From the NCBI GenBank assembly GCA_938015875.1, contig CALLXE010000005.1, positions 1 through 45,461 of the forward strand: a DNA stretch of 45,461 nt. The letters are read 5' to 3'. The position numbers and the translations under genes were made by a program. Positions 44,910 through 45,461 of the stretch are shown one piece after another. Every line of letters begins with the position of its first letter. The stretch's first letter is position 1. Under the pieces are notes generated by a model. That model was not told the DNA's origin. It saw only the letters and a list, made by a program, of their open reading frames with translations, and did not search any database. This stretch comes from an uncultured Robiginitomaculum sp. Its GTDB lineage: Bacteria; Pseudomonadota; Alphaproteobacteria; Caulobacterales; Maricaulaceae.

Positions 44910-45461
44910 CTAGCCGCGATTATCGCGACGGGGGCCTCGGTCACCACGGTCACCGCCGCGTCCACGTCCGCCACCCGAACGATCATTACCTTGCTCGTTC
45001 ATGCGGCGCTCATGCGCGGACGGGTCATGTTCCATAACCTCGCCTTTATTGATCCACACTTTAATACCGATAATGCCCATGGCAGTTTCGGCGCGGCGCA
45101 CACCATAATCAATGTCAGCGCGCATTGTATGCAGAGGCACGGAGCCTTCCTGATACTTCTCATCACGCGCAATCTCAGCGCCGCCGAGACGGCCGCCAAG
45201 TTTAATCTTACAGCCAACTGCGCCCATACGCATTGCAGACTGCATGGCGCGCTTCATGGCGCGGCGGAAAGAAACCCGGCGCTCAAGCTGTTGCGCGATG
45301 CCGTCAGCAACCAAGGTTGCATCAACTTCCGGCTTACGAACTTCAACAAGGTTGAGGAACACTTCGCCATCGACCATTTTCATCAGACGCTGGCGCAATT
45401 TCTCAATGTCGCCGCCCTTTTTACCGATCACAACACCCGGACGCGCCGTGTAGATTGTGAC
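44910..45461 (-). CDS. rpsC: 30S ribosomal protein S3, 5' end cut by the window
   Basis: The frame runs from the right edge to a TAG at 44910, 183 residues visible. [20 protein letters not shown] is the KH-domain GXXG segment, so roughly the first 45-50 residues are missing. The C-terminal domain is complete ([20 protein letters not shown]). The C-terminus has a low-complexity RGG-rich tail ([20 protein letters not shown]) longer than in E. coli S3, which is common in alphaproteobacteria. Confidence 0.98.
   Translation of the reverse strand, partial: VTIYTARPGVVIGKKGGDIEKLRQRLMKMVDGEVFLNLVEVRKPEVDATLVADGIAQQLERRVSFRRAMKRAMQSAMRMGAVGCKIKLGGRLGGAEIARDEKYQEGSVPLHTMRADIDYGVRRAETAMGIIGIKVWINKGEVMEHDPSAHERRMNEQGNDRSGGGRGRGGDRGDRGPRRDNRG

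Overview
The window looks like a stretch of alphaproteobacterial chromosome. The evidence is gene content and order: a cpdR-like regulator beside an N-formylglutamate amidohydrolase and a HisN-like phosphatase, RNase D followed by lptC-lptA-lptB, a degP-type protease and rarA on the same strand as the ribosomal operon, an alphaproteobacterial-type long PstA, and a full-length Ada. The Caulobacter-like cpdR neighbourhood suggests the Caulobacterales/Hyphomonadales side of the class; this is inference and no marker was searched. Almost everything is ordinary chromosomal housekeeping. No insertion sequence, CRISPR array, phage or plasmid gene was seen.

Layout. 1-650 has no convincing protein gene: it is a GC-rich stretch with a long-range inverted repeat, then a terminator and tRNA-Val(GAC). 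793-4765 holds cpdR and, on the other strand, an amidohydrolase, an XRE regulator, a possible tiny membrane ORF, a HisN-like phosphatase and a GT4 glycosyltransferase. 4749-9643 runs on the minus strand: a large polytopic membrane protein, an LRAT-type protein, the LPS-export genes lptB, lptA, lptC, and RNase D. 9748-18157 is a mixed region: ada, a HIT protein, a metallo-beta-lactamase-fold hydrolase, a secreted protein of unknown family, hisS, a methyltransferase, an SRAP protein, a NUDIX hydrolase, a small secreted protein and pyrC. 18231-20729 encodes an unusual 832-residue protein of four YegP/DUF1508-like modules, a membrane segment and an unrecognised C-terminal domain.

20841-30530 is one minus-strand run: degP, phoR, pstS, pstC, pstA, pstB, phoU, phoB, rarA. 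The pst genes are tightly packed or overlapping, and a near-perfect Pho box lies between phoR and pstS, so the cluster is very probably a PhoB-controlled phosphate uptake and signalling operon. PhoR here shows no membrane segments. 30756-34545 holds an SDR oxidoreductase, an AroQ-type chorismate mutase, a small secreted protein, metY, and a gene split by a single in-frame amber codon.

34750-45461 is the end of the S10-spc-alpha ribosomal supercluster in canonical order (rpsC partial at the right edge, then rplP to rpmD, rplO, secY, adk, rpsM, rpsK, rpoA, rplQ), closed by a strong terminator. Its one oddity is ribosomal protein L15, which carries a long Lys/Ala linker and an added helix-hairpin-helix domain.

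The items most worth a second look are the DUF1508-module protein, the L15 extension, the amber-interrupted gene, the apparently soluble PhoR, the LRAT/membrane-protein pair below lptB, and the structured GC-rich region at the left edge.
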